Shown here piece by piece: positions 43,089-52,775 of a stretch of 64,000 nucleotides of DNA (position 1 is the first letter of the stretch; each line of letters starts with the position of its first letter). The stretch comes from Halosimplex halobium (GTDB lineage: Archaea; Halobacteriota; Halobacteria; Halobacteriales; Haloarculaceae): positions 124,001 through 188,000 of the forward strand of contig NZ_JBLKNX010000009.1 in NCBI RefSeq assembly GCF_051414055.1, written 5' to 3'. The notes beneath the pieces are model-generated. The model was given only the letters and a program-made list of their open reading frames with translations. It was not told where the DNA came from and searched no databases. A program made the position numbers and the translations under genes.

Positions 43089-44717
43089 ATGGGTGTGACA
43101 GATTCGGTAGAGTCGACGCTCCCCGACGGTGTGGTCGAGCGTGTGGACGACCTGGAGTCGGTCGGGCTCCTGGGTGCGGTGCTCGTCGTCGCGCTGGTGG
43201 TCCGCCTCCGCGCGCTGACGGCCGAGAGCCTCTGGATGGACGAGGTGTACTCGATCACGTACGCCACCGAGCGGTCGACCCTGGCGATCCTGACGGAGCT
43301 GCCCCTGGAGGACCCCCACCCGCCGCTGTACTACCTGCTGCTCCGCGGGTGGACCGCCGTCTTCGGCGCGAGCAAGGCCGCGACCCGTTCGATGTCGGTC
43401 GTCTTCGGCGTCGCGGCCGTCGCCCTGCTGTTCGCGCTGGGGCGGCGCCTCTACGACCGCGAGACTGCCACCATCGGGGCGGCGATGCTGGCGCTATCGG
43501 GGATGCACCTCTACTTCTCGCAGGACACGCGGATGTACTCGCTGTACACCGCGCTTGCGGTCGCCTCGCTGTACTGGTACGTCCGGCTCGTGTTCGACGG
43601 CGACCGCTCGCGCCGGACGCTCGCCGGCTACGTCGCCGCGACGGTGCTGCTCGGCTACACGCACGTCTTCGGCCTGTTTCTGGTCCTCGCCCAGAACTGC
43701 TATCTGCTGGTCCACGTCCTCCGGACCGAGCGCTCGACGGGAGTCGAACTCCTCCGGGACTGGGTCGGCCTCCAGGCGGTGACGGCCCTGCTACTCGGCC
43801 CGTTCCTGGCGGTTCTGGGGATGCGACTGCTCGGCTACCCGCCGTTCGACAGCGCCTCGCCGACCTGGATCCCGGTCCCCGAGCCGGGCCTGCTCGTCGA
43901 CACTATCGCCCGCTACTACGAGTACGGCTGGCTGTGGGACTCGTGGGCGATGGGGTTCATCGCCGCCTCGTTCGTGCTCGGCGGCTGGGCACTCCGCAGC
44001 GACGCCGACCCCGAGGCCCCCGCGGGACGGCTCGACCGACTGCTCCCCTCGCGGCGGGCGACCTTCCTGCTGGTCGTCCTCGTCGTGCCGGTCGTGGTCC
44101 CGTTCGTCGTCTCGCTGACGGTCGAACCGATCTACCGGGCGAAGTACACCACCGCGGCGTCGATCGGACTGTTCCTCCTGGTCGCCCGCGGGATCTCCGA
44201 GCTCCGCTGGACGAACATCGGCGCCGGCCGCTTCGCGGTCGCCGGGCTGCTCCTGCTGGCGATGGGCGCCTCCGTCGCCGTGCTCCACGGGTCGCCGCAG
44301 AACCCCCAGTGGGAGGGCGCCGTCGAGGGCGTCGAGCGACACGGCGACGACCCGCACATCGTCGTCGTCGGCGGCGACGTGCCCGAGCGGTTCTACCCCG
44401 CCGTCCACGTCGCCGGCGAGGAGTCGGCCACCGCCGTCCAGGCGAGCGAGGCGGACACCCTCGGGGAAGTCATCGCGGAACGGCGCGCACGGGGTGAACA
44501 GGTCTGGCTCCTGATCTCGCAGTGGCGGACCGACGTCGACCAGCGCCGGGTCATCGGCGACCAGCTCGGCAGCCGGGACCTCCGGGCCGACGGGCAGCTC
44601 GACTACTTCGCAGTCTGGACGCTCCGGGTCGGCAACGCCACCGACGACCGGGCGAACGCCCAGAACCGCCGACCGGCCGACGCCCTCCGGCCGGACGCGG
44701 CTCTTCGGGGCGGGTGA
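43089..44717 (+). CDS. GT39/PMT-2-like membrane glycosyltransferase
   Basis: A 542-residue protein with an acidic Asp-Glu pair (D51-E52 in SLWMDEVYSI) in the first outer loop, as in dolichyl-phosphate-mannose mannosyltransferases, and about ten to twelve membrane segments up to residue 400. A soluble domain of about 130 residues follows at the C-terminus. Such enzymes add sugars to lipids or proteins at the outer face, fitting the glycosylated surface proteins of haloarchaea. A TATA box about 30 nt before the ATG at 43089 supports this start; a frame from 42933 includes the repeat region and is rejected. It interrupts the nusA-rps12 gene order. Confidence 0.8.
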   Translation: MGVTDSVESTLPDGVVERVDDLESVGLLGAVLVVALVVRLRALTAESLWMDEVYSITYATERSTLAILTELPLEDPHPPLYYLLLRGWTAVFGASKAATRSMSVVFGVAAVALLFALGRRLYDRETATIGAAMLALSGMHLYFSQDTRMYSLYTALAVASLYWYVRLVFDGDRSRRTLAGYVAATVLLGYTHVFGLFLVLAQNCYLLVHVLRTERSTGVELLRDWVGLQAVTALLLGPFLAVLGMRLLGYPPFDSASPTWIPVPEPGLLVDTIARYYEYGWLWDSWAMGFIAASFVLGGWALRSDADPEAPAGRLDRLLPSRRATFLLVVLVVPVVVPFVVSLTVEPIYRAKYTTAASIGLFLLVARGISELRWTNIGAGRFAVAGLLLLAMGASVAVLHGSPQNPQWEGAVEGVERHGDDPHIVVVGGDVPERFYPAVHVAGEESATAVQASEADTLGEVIAERRARGEQVWLLISQWRTDVDQRRVIGDQLGSRDLRADGQLDYFAVWTLRVGNATDDRANAQNRRPADALRPDAALRGG

Positions 44718-44809
44718 CGCCGCTGTCGTCGGCAGACCGAGGAGAGAAGTCGGAAGACGGGACCGAAAAATTCGGAGACGGGACCGGAGAAATCGCCCGG
44801 ACGCGCCGC

Positions 44810-45235
44810 CTACGTCAGTTCGATCTCGTCGATGTCGAAGTGGCGGGCGGCGAGTTCCCGGGCGGCGTCGATGTTGCGCCCGCCCTTGCCGATGGCGGCG
44901 CCGCGGTCCTCGTCGGCGACCTCGGCGTAGGCGACCCGGTCGTCGTTCTCGCTGATCGTGACGTTGTACACCGCCGCGGGAGCGAGCGCGCTGGCGACGA
45001 AGTCCTCGGCGGTGGGCGCGTCCTCGACGAGCTTGATTTCCCGGTCGAGCTGCTGTTCGACGGCCTGGACGTGCTGGCCGCCCGGGCCGATCGCCTCGCC
45101 CATCTCGCCGGCGGCGACGAGGAAGACCAGCCGGTCGTACTCCTCGTCGACGACGCAGTCGCGCGCGGTCGCGCCGGTCTCGTCTTCGAACAGCGCGATG
45201 AGCCGCATCGCCTCGTCCGAGAGGGTGACGGTCAT
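44810..45235 (-). CDS. nusA: Transcription termination/antitermination protein NusA (archaeal, KH only)
   Basis: A 141-residue archaeal NusA made of two KH domains with loops GPGG (50-53) and GKGG (116-119), which bind RNA. It lacks the N-terminal RNA polymerase-binding and S1 domains of bacterial NusA, as expected in archaea. It is the last gene after rpoA2, six bases downstream, and in most archaea is followed by rps12; here a glycosyltransferase intervenes on the other strand. Confidence 0.93.
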   Translation of the reverse strand: MTVTLSDEAMRLIALFEDETGATARDCVVDEEYDRLVFLVAAGEMGEAIGPGGQHVQAVEQQLDREIKLVEDAPTAEDFVASALAPAAVYNVTISENDDRVAYAEVADEDRGAAIGKGGRNIDAARELAARHFDIDEIELT

Positions 45236-45241
45236 GCCGGG

Positions 45242-47923
45242 TCAGTCGGCCTCTTCGGCGCCGTCGCCGCGACCCGGCGCCATCCGCAGGTCCACGTCGC
45301 CGGTGCCCAGCTTGATCGGCTTGCCGACGATGACGTTCTCGGTGACGCCGTTGAGGTCGTCGACCTCGCCGTGGATGGCGGCGTCGAGCAGGTGGTTGAC
45401 CGTGACCTCGAACGCCGCGCGGGCGAGCACGGACTCCTTGTTGCCGGAGATGCCGTGGCGGCCGATCGACTCGATGCTCCCGCGGTTGGTCATGATGTCC
45501 GCGACGAGCATCAGGTGGCGGATGTTCACGTCGTCGAGCCCCTGCTCTTCGAGCGTGTTCATCGTCTCGTTGATGATCGCCTCGCGGGCCGCCTCGATGC
45601 CGAGGTTGCGGTGGATCTCGTGGATGTTGTTGCAGGTCGTCCGCGAGGCGTCGACCCCCTCGAGGTCGAGCACGTCGCCCAGCGCCGACCCCTCGGTGTA
45701 GAGGACGAACTCCTCGCCCTCGTCGGTCTCCTCCTTGCGGATGACGACACGGGAGATCTCCTCGATGCCCTTGAAGACGATGTCGCGCAGCTCCTCGACC
45801 AGCTGGAGCAGCTCGCGGTAGCTGGGCTCGTCGGGCCCGAACTGGACGACCGTCGGCGCCGGGGTCTGCACCTCGACGCCGAGCTTCGACTCGATGGTCG
45901 AGGCGATGTCGGTGACGACCGACTCGAGGTTGTCGGCGGTCGGCCACCGCTCCTCGAGGGTGTCCTCGTTGAGGTCGACCTGGACGAGCATGTCGGCGAC
46001 GTTCGTCGACACGTCGCCCAGCTGGAGGATCTTCGTCGACTCGATCTCCCAGACGACCTCGTGGGCGCGCTCGCGCTTCTCGGCGAACTCGTCCTCGAGG
46101 TGGATCGTCATCATCGGGGTGTCGGGCTCCTTCCGGGCGTCGACCAGCTCGATGAGCCGGGGCAGCCCCTGGGTCACGTCGATCTCCGCGACCCCCGCGT
46201 AGTGGAAGGTGTTCATCGTGTTGTGCGTCACGACGCCCTGCGCCGTCGTGAACGTCTCCAGCCCCGACACCGAGAAGTCGTACACGTGCTCGTGGTCCGG
46301 TTCAACGGTCTCGATGGACTCGATCCGCTCCCAGACCACGTCGCCGTCGACTGCGCGTTCGAGCGCATCGAGGTCGCTCGATCCCTCGTCGAGTTCCGCC
46401 TCCATCTCGGTCACGAGCTTCGAGAGGCGGTTACGACCGATCCGCTGGCGTTCGTGTGCGCTGTGGACCTGCCGCGACGGGATACCGGCGTCCGAAGCGG
46501 CCTGTTTGAGCGAATCTCCGAAGTTCGGGATCTGATCGGTGACGTCCGGTCCGTCGGCATCGACCGTTTCGGCGACCGCATCGAGTTCGTCGCCCCGCTG
46601 GCCGACCATCCCGACCCGATCGGCGAACGCCGGGACGTACTTCGTCGGGACGCGGAGCGTCGTCGAGCTATCGTGCTCGCCGAGCGTCGCGTACACGTCG
46701 AACCGACCGAGCAGGAGCGCGACCCCCTCAGCCAGTTGCCGTGAGGTCGAACTCGCTCGGACAGCGTTCTCGGAGACGTTCCCATCGCCGCTGAAGTACC
46801 CCGAAAGGATCCCGCGGACGAACGTACGCGGCGCTCCGAACGCGAAGTCGGGAACTATCTTTTCGCCGTCCTCGTAGCAGGCCGCGTCGAGGAAGTCCGC
46901 GAGGACTTTACCGTTGACGCGGATGTCGTACCCGGCAGCGAATCCGCTCTCGTTGGCGTATTCGTTCGTCGAGAGGTCGAACCGCTCCGCGAACGACCGG
47001 ATCTCACGCTGGAACGTCTCATCGACGTTCGAGATGGAGGCGTAGTAGTCCGTGATCGAACCCTCTGCGAGGAAGGCACCGACGAAGAAGCCGGTCTCAC
47101 GGTCGAGCGGGAACCGCTCCGGCAGGCCGGTCGTTCCCTGAACCGGGTAGACCGCATTCTCGTCCAACTCCCCGTCTTCGAGCGCTGCGCGCTTGTTGCG
47201 GATCTGGTCGGATCCACCGGGCTGCTCGGCGACTGACCCACCGTCGGTCAGCGTCGAGGTGTACCAGTACTCGTCCCCGGGCAGATACTCGCGGAGGTCG
47301 ACCGTATCCGGCCCGTCTCCGTCGTACGAGCGGACAACCGGAAGCCAGTCGCCCTCCCCCAGTTCGTCGCCCGCGACGGGGACGACTTCGTTGTCGCGCC
47401 GCGTCACGAACGAGTGAGATTTCGTCGCCCGGATGTCGCGACCCGACTCCAGGTCGAACCGCAGCAGTTCGTCGGGCGCGTCGTGGCGACTCACCTGTTC
47501 CAGCGGTTTCCACTCGACGCGCTCGTCCGCGCGGAGCGAAAGCACTTCCATGTCCTCGGGTGCCGGAACGACTTCGTGTCCGTCCACGTCGGTCGTGTCG
47601 CGAACCGCCGCGAGGCCGTCGACGAGTGACCCGATTTCGGTCACGTCGGTCTCGCCATCGCGCCGGACCACGACTCGTTCGTCGTAGGGCACGGACATCT
47701 GCGTCCCGGGCTCCCCGATGGACTGGGCGCTGACGGTGCCGACGGGGTCGAGCGGGTCGACGCGGGTGTCGACGTACTCGCTCTCGACGGCCGTGGCGAT
47801 GTCGTCGACCTGTTCGAGCGTCAGGTCACCGCGCTGCTCGATGGTGTCGTACACCTCGTCTTTCAGCCGGCGCGGCAGCTCGGTGTCCTCGACCAGCGCG
47901 CGCACGTCCTCGGTGACCTCCAT
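45242..47923 (-). CDS. rpoA2: RNA polymerase subunit A'' with an in-frame intein
   Basis: An 893-residue precursor. Residues 1-76 and 569-893 form RpoA'' (401 residues after splicing), including the conserved SIGEPGTQM just before and TMNTFHYAGVAEIDVTQGLPR just after the insertion, in the bridge/trigger-helix region. The intervening 492 residues (77-568) are an intein. Without splicing the subunit would be broken, so the intein must be active or recently acquired. Order rpoH-B''-B'-A'-A''-nusA is the usual archaeal operon; A'' starts two bases after the A' stop. Confidence 0.97.
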   Translation of the reverse strand: MEVTEDVRALVEDTELPRRLKDEVYDTIEQRGDLTLEQVDDIATAVESEYVDTRVDPLDPVGTVSAQSIGEPGTQMSVPYDERVVVRRDGETDVTEIGSLVDGLAAVRDTTDVDGHEVVPAPEDMEVLSLRADERVEWKPLEQVSRHDAPDELLRFDLESGRDIRATKSHSFVTRRDNEVVPVAGDELGEGDWLPVVRSYDGDGPDTVDLREYLPGDEYWYTSTLTDGGSVAEQPGGSDQIRNKRAALEDGELDENAVYPVQGTTGLPERFPLDRETGFFVGAFLAEGSITDYYASISNVDETFQREIRSFAERFDLSTNEYANESGFAAGYDIRVNGKVLADFLDAACYEDGEKIVPDFAFGAPRTFVRGILSGYFSGDGNVSENAVRASSTSRQLAEGVALLLGRFDVYATLGEHDSSTTLRVPTKYVPAFADRVGMVGQRGDELDAVAETVDADGPDVTDQIPNFGDSLKQAASDAGIPSRQVHSAHERQRIGRNRLSKLVTEMEAELDEGSSDLDALERAVDGDVVWERIESIETVEPDHEHVYDFSVSGLETFTTAQGVVTHNTMNTFHYAGVAEIDVTQGLPRLIELVDARKEPDTPMMTIHLEDEFAEKRERAHEVVWEIESTKILQLGDVSTNVADMLVQVDLNEDTLEERWPTADNLESVVTDIASTIESKLGVEVQTPAPTVVQFGPDEPSYRELLQLVEELRDIVFKGIEEISRVVIRKEETDEGEEFVLYTEGSALGDVLDLEGVDASRTTCNNIHEIHRNLGIEAAREAIINETMNTLEEQGLDDVNIRHLMLVADIMTNRGSIESIGRHGISGNKESVLARAAFEVTVNHLLDAAIHGEVDDLNGVTENVIVGKPIKLGTGDVDLRMAPGRGDGAEEAD
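46220..47695 (-). mobile_element. RpoA'' intein with LAGLIDADG-type homing endonuclease
   Basis: Starts with Ser (S1 of SVPYDERVVV) rather than Cys and ends GVVTHN, followed by Thr as the first C-extein residue. The splicing domain is interrupted by an endonuclease whose two dodecapeptide-like motifs are visible: FFVGAFLAEGSITD and FVRGILSGYFSGDGNVSE. A B-block-like THSF-type KSHSFVTRR follows the N-terminal part. Length 492 residues matches a full intein with homing endonuclease. It sits at a conserved RNA polymerase site, as other archaeal inteins do. Confidence 0.9.
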
Positions 47924-47925
47924 GG

Positions 47926-50900
47926 TCAGTCACCCCCGGCCGCTTCCATCCACCAGTCGTCGGCGTGCTCGGAGATGTTGGTCGGCTCGGGTTCGCGCCC
48001 GAGGAACTGCTCGCGCTCGGTCTCGGAGTCGAACTCCGCGTCGACGACGCGGTCGGCGATGTCGTCGACGTCGACGGCCGGCCCCTCGCTGTTCGAGGAG
48101 ACCTCCACCGGGGAGGTGCCGTCCTCGCCGAACTCGAACTGGACGATGGTGTCGCTGGTGTCCCGGACGGTGCCGTCGTACTGCGTCTCCAGCTCCGAGA
48201 GCGCGTTGATGAGCCGGCGCTGGAGGTAGCCGGACTTCGAGGTGCGCACTGCCGTGTCGACCAGCCCCTCGCGGCCGCCCATCGCGTGGAAGAAGAACTC
48301 CCGCGGTTCGAGCCCGCTCCGGTAGGAGTGCTCCACGAAGCCGTGGGCCTCCGCGGAGAGGTCGTCGGGCTTGTAGTGGCTGAGGGTGCGGTCCTCGTAG
48401 CCGCGGTTGATCCGCTCGCCGCGGACCGCCTGCTGGCCGACGCAGCCGGCCATCTGCGTGAGGTTCAGCATCGAACCGCGCGCCCCGGAGTCGGCCATGA
48501 CGACCGCCGGGTTGTCGTCGCCGAAGTGGTCCTCGGCGATGTCGCCGGCGGTGTCGCGGGCCTTCGAGAGCGTCGACATGATCTTCATCTCCAGGGTCTC
48601 GTCGACCGACCGGCCGGGCAGCGACTCCAGCTCGCCGGCCTCGTAGGTCTCGATGAGCTTCTGGACGCGGCTGTAGGCGTCGTCGATGGCCTCGTCGATC
48701 TGCTCCTCGGCCTCCGCGGGGATCGACTCGTCGTCGATGCTGATCGAGAAGCCGAAGTGCATGATCGACCGCATCGCCAGCGTCGACACCTCGTTGACGA
48801 AGATGCGCGCCCGGGTCTTCGAGTACTGCTTGGCGATGGTGTCGACGACCTCGCCGCCGAAGCCGCCGACCGCGTCCTCGTCGATGGTACCCGACAGGAG
48901 CTGGCCGTCCTCGATGACGACCTCGTCGCCCGCCGAGGAGGTGAACTCCAGGTTCAGCTCGTCGGGCAGCAGCTCCGAGAACAGCGTCCGGCCGGTCCAG
49001 TAGGCCTCGCCGCCGTCGTCGACGCCGTCGGGCTCGGGCAGCTCGTCGATGCGGGTCGCCCGGAGCAGGTCAAGCGCCTGCGTCTCGTTGAACTGCGGGT
49101 TCGTGTGGGTCAGCAGGTACGTCCCGGTGATGTGGTCCTGGATGGCGCCGATGATGTTCTCGCCGAACCGCGGCGAGAGCATCTGCTCCTGGACGCGCAT
49201 CAGCACGCGGGCCTCGGCGCGGGCCTCCTCGTTTTGCAGCGCGTGCATGTTCATCTCGTCGCCGTCGAAGTCCGCGTTGTACGGCGGGCAGACCGTCGTG
49301 TTCAGCCGGAACGTCTTGTACGGCATCACGACCACCTCGTGGGCCATGATAGACATCCGGTGCAGCGACGGCTGCCGGTTGAAGATCACGATGTCGCCGT
49401 CGATGAGATGGCGGGACACCTCCCAGCCCGGCTCGACCTTCTCGGCGAGCTCCTCGCAGTTCTTCTCGGTGACCTTGAGCCGACGGCCGTCGTGGCGGCG
49501 GACGTAGTTGGCGCCCGGGTGTTGCTCGGGGCCGTTGGCCACGTAGCGGCGGGCCTCGTCCAGGTTCCGCTCGTTGACGTTCATCGTCTGGGTCATCTCC
49601 GTCGCCACGCGGTCCGGGACGCCGACCTCGTTGAGCGAGAGGGTCGGGTCCGGGGAGATGACGGTCCGCGCCGAGAAGTTGACGCGCTTCCCCGAGAGGC
49701 TCCCGCGGAAGCGACCCTCCTTGCCCTTCAGGCGCTGGGAGAGGGTCTTCAGCGGACGGCCCGAACGGTGCCGGGCCGGCGGCGTGCCCGAGATCTCGTT
49801 GTCCATGAACGTGGTGACGTGGTACTGCAGCAGTTCCCAGAGGTCCTCGATGATCAGCTGGGGGGCGCCCGCCTCGCGGTTCTCCATGAACCGCTGGTTG
49901 ATGCGGATGATGTCGACCAGCTTGTGGGTGAGGTCGTCCTCCGAACGCTGGCCGTTGTCCAGCGTGATGGAGGGACGAGCGGTGACCGGCGGGACCGGCA
50001 GGACGGTGAGGATCATCCACTCCGGTCGCGAGCGGTCGGGGTTGATCCCCAGCGCCTCGATGTCCTCGTCGGGGATCTCCTCGAACCAGTCGCGGATGTC
50101 CGAGGGCATCAGCTTGTCCATGTCCTCCTCGACGAGGTACTCAGCCGACGAGGACACGTCCTCGTCGAGCTCGTCGAGGTCGTTGAGCCGACCCAGTGCG
50201 CGGCCGAGGTTCTTCAACCGCTCGATGTCGTTGCGGTCCGGGCGGTAGGTGCCGGAGAGCAGCTCGCGGATGCGCTCGGCGTCGAAGTCGCCGTCGTCGA
50301 GCTCCTCGGCGATGTCGCTCGGCCGGACGGCCTCGCCCTCCGGCGGGTCCATCGCGCGTTCGAGACGCTTGGACAGCTCGCCGTGGGGCACCTCGATGAT
50401 CTCGTAGTAGGTCGTCGGCTTCTCGTGTTTGATGTCGAACTGCTTGGCGCCGCAGTACGGGCAGTAGTCGACCTTGCGGCACTCGCGGATGGCCGACTTG
50501 AGCACGTCCGACAGGTCCTCGTTGAGTTCGCCGGCGCGCTCGAGCTTCTCGCGGTACTCCCGCTTGCGCTCCTCGGCTTTCTCCTCGGCATCGGCGACGC
50601 GGCGGCCGTCGACGGGGGTCAGCCGCGAGCACTCGCGGCAGGTCCCCCGCAGCAGCCGGCGGATGAGCTTGGCGAAGCCGACGTGGATGACCGGCGCCGC
50701 CAGCTCGATGTGGCCGAAGTGGCCGTTACACGAGCCGGAGTGCTTGCCGCAGGTCTTGCACTCCAGCCCGGGGTCGATGACGCCCAGCCGCGGGTCCATC
50801 AGCCCCATGTCGATGGGGAAGCCGTCGTCGTCGTAGGTGTCGGCCGTGATGACCTTCGTGGCCGACATCTCGCGGTACTCCTCGGGGTCCATCAGCCCGA

Positions 50901-50943
50901 AGCTGATCTCGCCGATCTCCTGGGGTGTTCCTTGTGCTGACAT
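47926..50943 (-). CDS. rpoA1: RNA polymerase subunit A' (RpoA1)
   Basis: A 1005-residue largest-subunit half. The catalytic magnesium loop NADFDGDEMN is intact. The N-terminal zinc site (CKTCGKHSGSCNGHFGH) and second cysteine cluster (CRECSRL / CPYCGAKQ) are present. No intein is seen here. The C-terminal acidic extension (EGPAVDVDDIADRV...) is haloarchaeal. The split from A'' is the normal archaeal arrangement. Confidence 0.98.
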   Translation of the reverse strand: MSAQGTPQEIGEISFGLMDPEEYREMSATKVITADTYDDDGFPIDMGLMDPRLGVIDPGLECKTCGKHSGSCNGHFGHIELAAPVIHVGFAKLIRRLLRGTCRECSRLTPVDGRRVADAEEKAEERKREYREKLERAGELNEDLSDVLKSAIRECRKVDYCPYCGAKQFDIKHEKPTTYYEIIEVPHGELSKRLERAMDPPEGEAVRPSDIAEELDDGDFDAERIRELLSGTYRPDRNDIERLKNLGRALGRLNDLDELDEDVSSSAEYLVEEDMDKLMPSDIRDWFEEIPDEDIEALGINPDRSRPEWMILTVLPVPPVTARPSITLDNGQRSEDDLTHKLVDIIRINQRFMENREAGAPQLIIEDLWELLQYHVTTFMDNEISGTPPARHRSGRPLKTLSQRLKGKEGRFRGSLSGKRVNFSARTVISPDPTLSLNEVGVPDRVATEMTQTMNVNERNLDEARRYVANGPEQHPGANYVRRHDGRRLKVTEKNCEELAEKVEPGWEVSRHLIDGDIVIFNRQPSLHRMSIMAHEVVVMPYKTFRLNTTVCPPYNADFDGDEMNMHALQNEEARAEARVLMRVQEQMLSPRFGENIIGAIQDHITGTYLLTHTNPQFNETQALDLLRATRIDELPEPDGVDDGGEAYWTGRTLFSELLPDELNLEFTSSAGDEVVIEDGQLLSGTIDEDAVGGFGGEVVDTIAKQYSKTRARIFVNEVSTLAMRSIMHFGFSISIDDESIPAEAEEQIDEAIDDAYSRVQKLIETYEAGELESLPGRSVDETLEMKIMSTLSKARDTAGDIAEDHFGDDNPAVVMADSGARGSMLNLTQMAGCVGQQAVRGERINRGYEDRTLSHYKPDDLSAEAHGFVEHSYRSGLEPREFFFHAMGGREGLVDTAVRTSKSGYLQRRLINALSELETQYDGTVRDTSDTIVQFEFGEDGTSPVEVSSNSEGPAVDVDDIADRVVDAEFDSETEREQFLGREPEPTNISEHADDWWMEAAGGD

Positions 50944-50944
50944 G

Positions 50945-52774
50945 TTAGACTGCGTCCTCCAGTTCGATGCGCGGCGCGATGCCGAGCGCCTTCATCTCGT
51001 CGAGGAGGAGCTTGAACGCGTAGCTCATCTCCACCTCGTGGACTTCCGTCTCCTCCTCGCAGTTGGGGCAGTAGACGCGCCGTTGCTCGACGTTCTCGAC
51101 GGCCGTCATGCCGCACTCGCCGCAGACGTAGATCCACTCGCGGTCGGACTCGTCGAGCAGCCGTTCCTTGAGTGTCATGGCCGCGCCGTGCCCGATGAAC
51201 ACGTCGCGCTCCATCTCCCCGATACGGAGGCCGCCCTCGCGGGCGCGACCCTCGGTGGGCTGGCGGGTCAGCACCTGCACCGGGCCGCGCGAGCGGGCGT
51301 GGAGCTTGTTCGAGACCATGTGGTAGAGCTTCTGGTAGAAGATGGTCCCGACGAAGATCTCCGCCTCGATCTGCTCGCCCGTGATGCCCGAGTACATGAC
51401 CTCCTTGCCGCTGGACTTGAAGCCCCGTTCCTCCAGCGAGCCGCGGAGTTCGTCCTCGTCCTCGCCGGTGAAGGCGGTGCCGTCGACGCGCCGTCCTTCC
51501 AGCGAGCCGACCTTGCCGCCGATCATCTCGAGGATGTGCCCGACGGTCATCCGGGAGGGCAGCGCGTGGGGGTTGAGGATGAGGTCCGGCACGACGCCCT
51601 CCTCGGTGAACGGCATGTCCTCCTGGGGCGCGATGTGGCCGACGACGCCCTTCTGGCCGTGGCGGGAGGCGAACTTGTCGCCGAGTTCGGGGATCCGCTC
51701 GTCGCGCACCGAGACCTTCGAGAGCTTCGAGCCGTCCTCGCCCTCCATCAGCGTCACGGTGTCGACGACGCCGGACTCGCCCGAGCGCATCGTCACGCTC
51801 GTCTCGCGGCGCTTCTGCGGCGAGAGCCCGCCCATGTCGTCGGGCTCCTCGAGGAACCGGGGCGGCGAGGTCTTCCCGAGCAGGACGGCGTTCTCGTCGA
51901 CCTCCGTCTCGGGGTTGACCAGACCGTCCTCGTCGAGGTGGGTGTAGGCCTCCTCGCCGCGGGCGCCCCGGACCTCCTCGTCGGGGATCTCGAAGCGGTC
52001 CTCCTGACCGCCGGGGTAGCGCCGCTCCTCGCCCTCGTAGGTGCGGAAGAAGTGCGACCGGGCGAGCGCGCGGTCGACCGACCCCTTGTTCATGACCAGC
52101 GCGTCCTCGATGTTGAACCCCTCGTAGCTCATCACGGCGACGACGAAGTTCTGCGCGGCCGGCCGGTCGTCGTAGCCGATCTGCTCGGTGGTCTGGGTCT
52201 TGACCAGCGACAGCTGCGGGTAGTGCAGGAGGTGCTGGCGCGTGTCCGGCCGGATCCGGTAGTTCGCGCTGGGCAGGCCCAGCGACTGCTTGATCATCCC
52301 CGAGCCCATCGTAATCCGGGGCGAGGCGTTGTGCTCGGGGTAGGGGATCATCCCCGCGCCGATGCCGAACATCAGCTGCGGGTCGACCTCGAGGTGGGTG
52401 TGGTCCTCGTCGAGTTCGTCCTCGTCAACGGCGACGTAGATGTCCTCCTCCTCCTCGGCGTCGATGAACTCGATGTACCCGCGCTCGACGAGGTCCTCGA
52501 ACTCGAGGTCGCCCTCCTTGAGCGCCTCGACCTCCTCGTCGGAGGCGAGCGGCTCACCGTCCTCGACGACGAGCAGGGGCCGGCGCGCGCGGCCGGCGTC
52601 GGCGTTGACGATGACCTCGCGGGTGCGGTCCTTGACCGAGACGTTGACCATCTCGCTCACGTCGCCGCGGCGGCGGGCCTGTCGGATCTGGTCTGCGAGC
52701 TGATGCGGGTCGGGGTGTGTCCCGACCAGGCTCCCGTTGACGTAGACTTTGGCTTCTCGTGTTTGCTGGCTCAT
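50945..52774 (-). CDS. rpoB1: RNA polymerase subunit B' (RpoB1)
   Basis: A 609-residue C-terminal half of the second-largest subunit, as in halophiles and methanogens where RpoB is split. The hybrid-binding GDKFASRHGQKG is intact, and the C-terminus carries the zinc site CGECGMTAV and CPNCEEE. Follows B'' by one base and precedes A' by one base. Confidence 0.98.
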   Translation of the reverse strand: MSQQTREAKVYVNGSLVGTHPDPHQLADQIRQARRRGDVSEMVNVSVKDRTREVIVNADAGRARRPLLVVEDGEPLASDEEVEALKEGDLEFEDLVERGYIEFIDAEEEEDIYVAVDEDELDEDHTHLEVDPQLMFGIGAGMIPYPEHNASPRITMGSGMIKQSLGLPSANYRIRPDTRQHLLHYPQLSLVKTQTTEQIGYDDRPAAQNFVVAVMSYEGFNIEDALVMNKGSVDRALARSHFFRTYEGEERRYPGGQEDRFEIPDEEVRGARGEEAYTHLDEDGLVNPETEVDENAVLLGKTSPPRFLEEPDDMGGLSPQKRRETSVTMRSGESGVVDTVTLMEGEDGSKLSKVSVRDERIPELGDKFASRHGQKGVVGHIAPQEDMPFTEEGVVPDLILNPHALPSRMTVGHILEMIGGKVGSLEGRRVDGTAFTGEDEDELRGSLEERGFKSSGKEVMYSGITGEQIEAEIFVGTIFYQKLYHMVSNKLHARSRGPVQVLTRQPTEGRAREGGLRIGEMERDVFIGHGAAMTLKERLLDESDREWIYVCGECGMTAVENVEQRRVYCPNCEEETEVHEVEMSYAFKLLLDEMKALGIAPRIELEDAV

Positions 52775-52775
52775 G

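Noticed and set aside
45242..47923. RpoA'' as a frameshifted or fused gene
   Set aside because: The interruption is in frame, has splice-site residues and endonuclease motifs, so it is an intein.
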